Notes under the pieces: model-generated
The model's input: the letters and a program-made list of their open reading frames with translations, nothing else
Databases searched by the model: none
Told to the model about the DNA's origin: nothing
Assembly (NCBI GenBank): GCA_047517485.1
Contig: JAKZSU010000187.1
Coordinates: 1 to 7,790, forward strand
Length of the DNA: 7,790 nucleotides
Source: JAKZSU01 sp047517485
GTDB taxonomy: Bacteria; Pseudomonadota; Alphaproteobacteria; UBA7887
Direction of reading: 5' to 3'
Shown here: positions 7,612 to 7,790 of the stretch, one piece after another
Layout of the letters: each line of letters begins with the position of its first letter
How positions within the stretch are numbered: the stretch's first letter is position 1
Made by a program: the position numbers and the translations under genes

Positions 7612-7640
7612 ATGCTAACAGGATCGTCGAGCGCGGTGAA
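7612..7640 (-). promoter_or_regulatory. Candidate sigma70-like promoter for the hyuA operon
   Basis: On the minus strand, TTCACC (7640-7635; 4 of 6 to the -35 consensus) is followed after exactly 17 bp by TAGCAT (7617-7612; 4 of 6 to the -10 consensus). Transcription would start about 25 nt before the hyuA GTG, leaving room for the ribosome site. The match is weak, and GC-rich bacteria often use divergent promoters, so this is only a candidate. It lies next to the putative mobile-element end. Confidence 0.3.
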
Positions 7641-7664
7641 AGCCAACTTCTGTCGAGAACATTC

Positions 7665-7700
7665 TGAGTTGACCGGTTTATGTACCATATGAGTTGACCG
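7665..7700. repeat. 11-bp direct repeat, 25-bp period
   Basis: TGAGTTGACCG occurs at 7665-7675 and again at 7690-7700, both on the plus strand, with 14 bp between them. A period of 25 bp is not an integral number of helical turns (about 2.4). Possible roles are transposase binding sites at an element end or a regulator's operators upstream of hyuA. Confidence 0.75.
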
Positions 7701-7719
7701 CTTCTGTTGCGGTTGCTGG

Positions 7720-7770
7720 CCCTGTGGGGAAGTGGTCGGGCGCGGAGCGGCTGTCCACTTGTCCACAGGG
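7720..7770. repeat. 16-bp inverted repeat with 19-bp loop
   Basis: The left arm 7720-7735 (CCCTGTGGGGAAGTGG) pairs with the right arm 7755-7770 (CCACTTGTCCACAGGG) at 14 of 16 positions; the two mismatches are adjacent in the middle. No T-run follows on either strand, so it is not a standard terminator. It may be a structural or binding site inside a mobile element. Confidence 0.65.
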
Positions 7771-7790
7771 CGCCGGTCGGTCGCGTCGAA

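Larger units (their letters stand above)
7651..7790. mobile_element. Possible end of an insertion sequence (IS21-like), continuing past the window
   Basis: This non-coding stretch at the right edge begins TGTCGAGAACATTCTGAG and contains two copies of TGAGTTGACCG 25 bp apart, then a 16-bp inverted repeat. A terminal TG and several spaced short repeats near the end are typical of IS21-family ends, where they bind the transposase. No transposase gene is visible because the window stops here. The family assignment rests on this general architecture and is tentative; it could also be an operator region. Confidence 0.35.

Noticed and set aside
6296..7618. Long plus-strand open frame of 440 codons
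   Set aside because: It lies wholly opposite hyuA, which has complete family motifs. The antisense product is rich in Arg, His and Asp with no recognisable domain, as is usual opposite GC-rich genes.

Overview
The window is GC-rich with short, tightly packed genes, and its proteins look like those of a proteobacterium. An alphaproteobacterium seems likely from composition and protein style, but no marker gene settles this. All five credible genes are on the minus strand and read from the right edge to the left edge. No tRNA, rRNA or CRISPR array is visible.

Region by region, in transcription order: (1) 7790-7641 is non-coding. It carries an 11-bp direct repeat spaced 25 bp apart and a near-perfect 16-bp inverted repeat, and it looks like the end of a mobile element, possibly IS21-like. 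(2) A weak sigma70-like promoter candidate lies at 7640-7612. (3) hyuA (7579-5471, GTG start) and hyuB (5474-3342) encode the two halves of an ATP-dependent hydantoinase/5-oxoprolinase-family enzyme and overlap by ATGA. (4) After 23 bp comes a gene for an unrecognised protein of about ten membrane spans with an Ala/Glu/Asp-rich linker (3318-2140). (5) It overlaps by ATGA with an amidase-signature hydrolase (2143-707) whose complete Lys-Ser-Ser triad is visible. (6) After a 73-bp AT-richer gap comes a 158-residue, four-span membrane protein (633-157). (7) The left edge (1-156) is non-coding and carries an imperfect 21-bp inverted repeat.

The first four genes look like one operon. The likely logic is ATP-driven opening of a cyclic amide or imide ring (hydantoin, oxoproline or lactam type) by HyuA/HyuB, followed by amide or carbamoyl hydrolysis by the amidase. 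The membrane protein may have a transport, sensing or anchoring role that the sequence does not reveal. The substrate cannot be read from the sequence.

The most unusual feature is the start of HyuB. About 130 extra residues precede the normal family start: a compact 80-residue domain whose pattern recalls the Rad52-type beta-beta-alpha core, then a proline-rich linker. The strong ribosome binding site and the stop/start overlap with hyuA indicate that this extension is translated.
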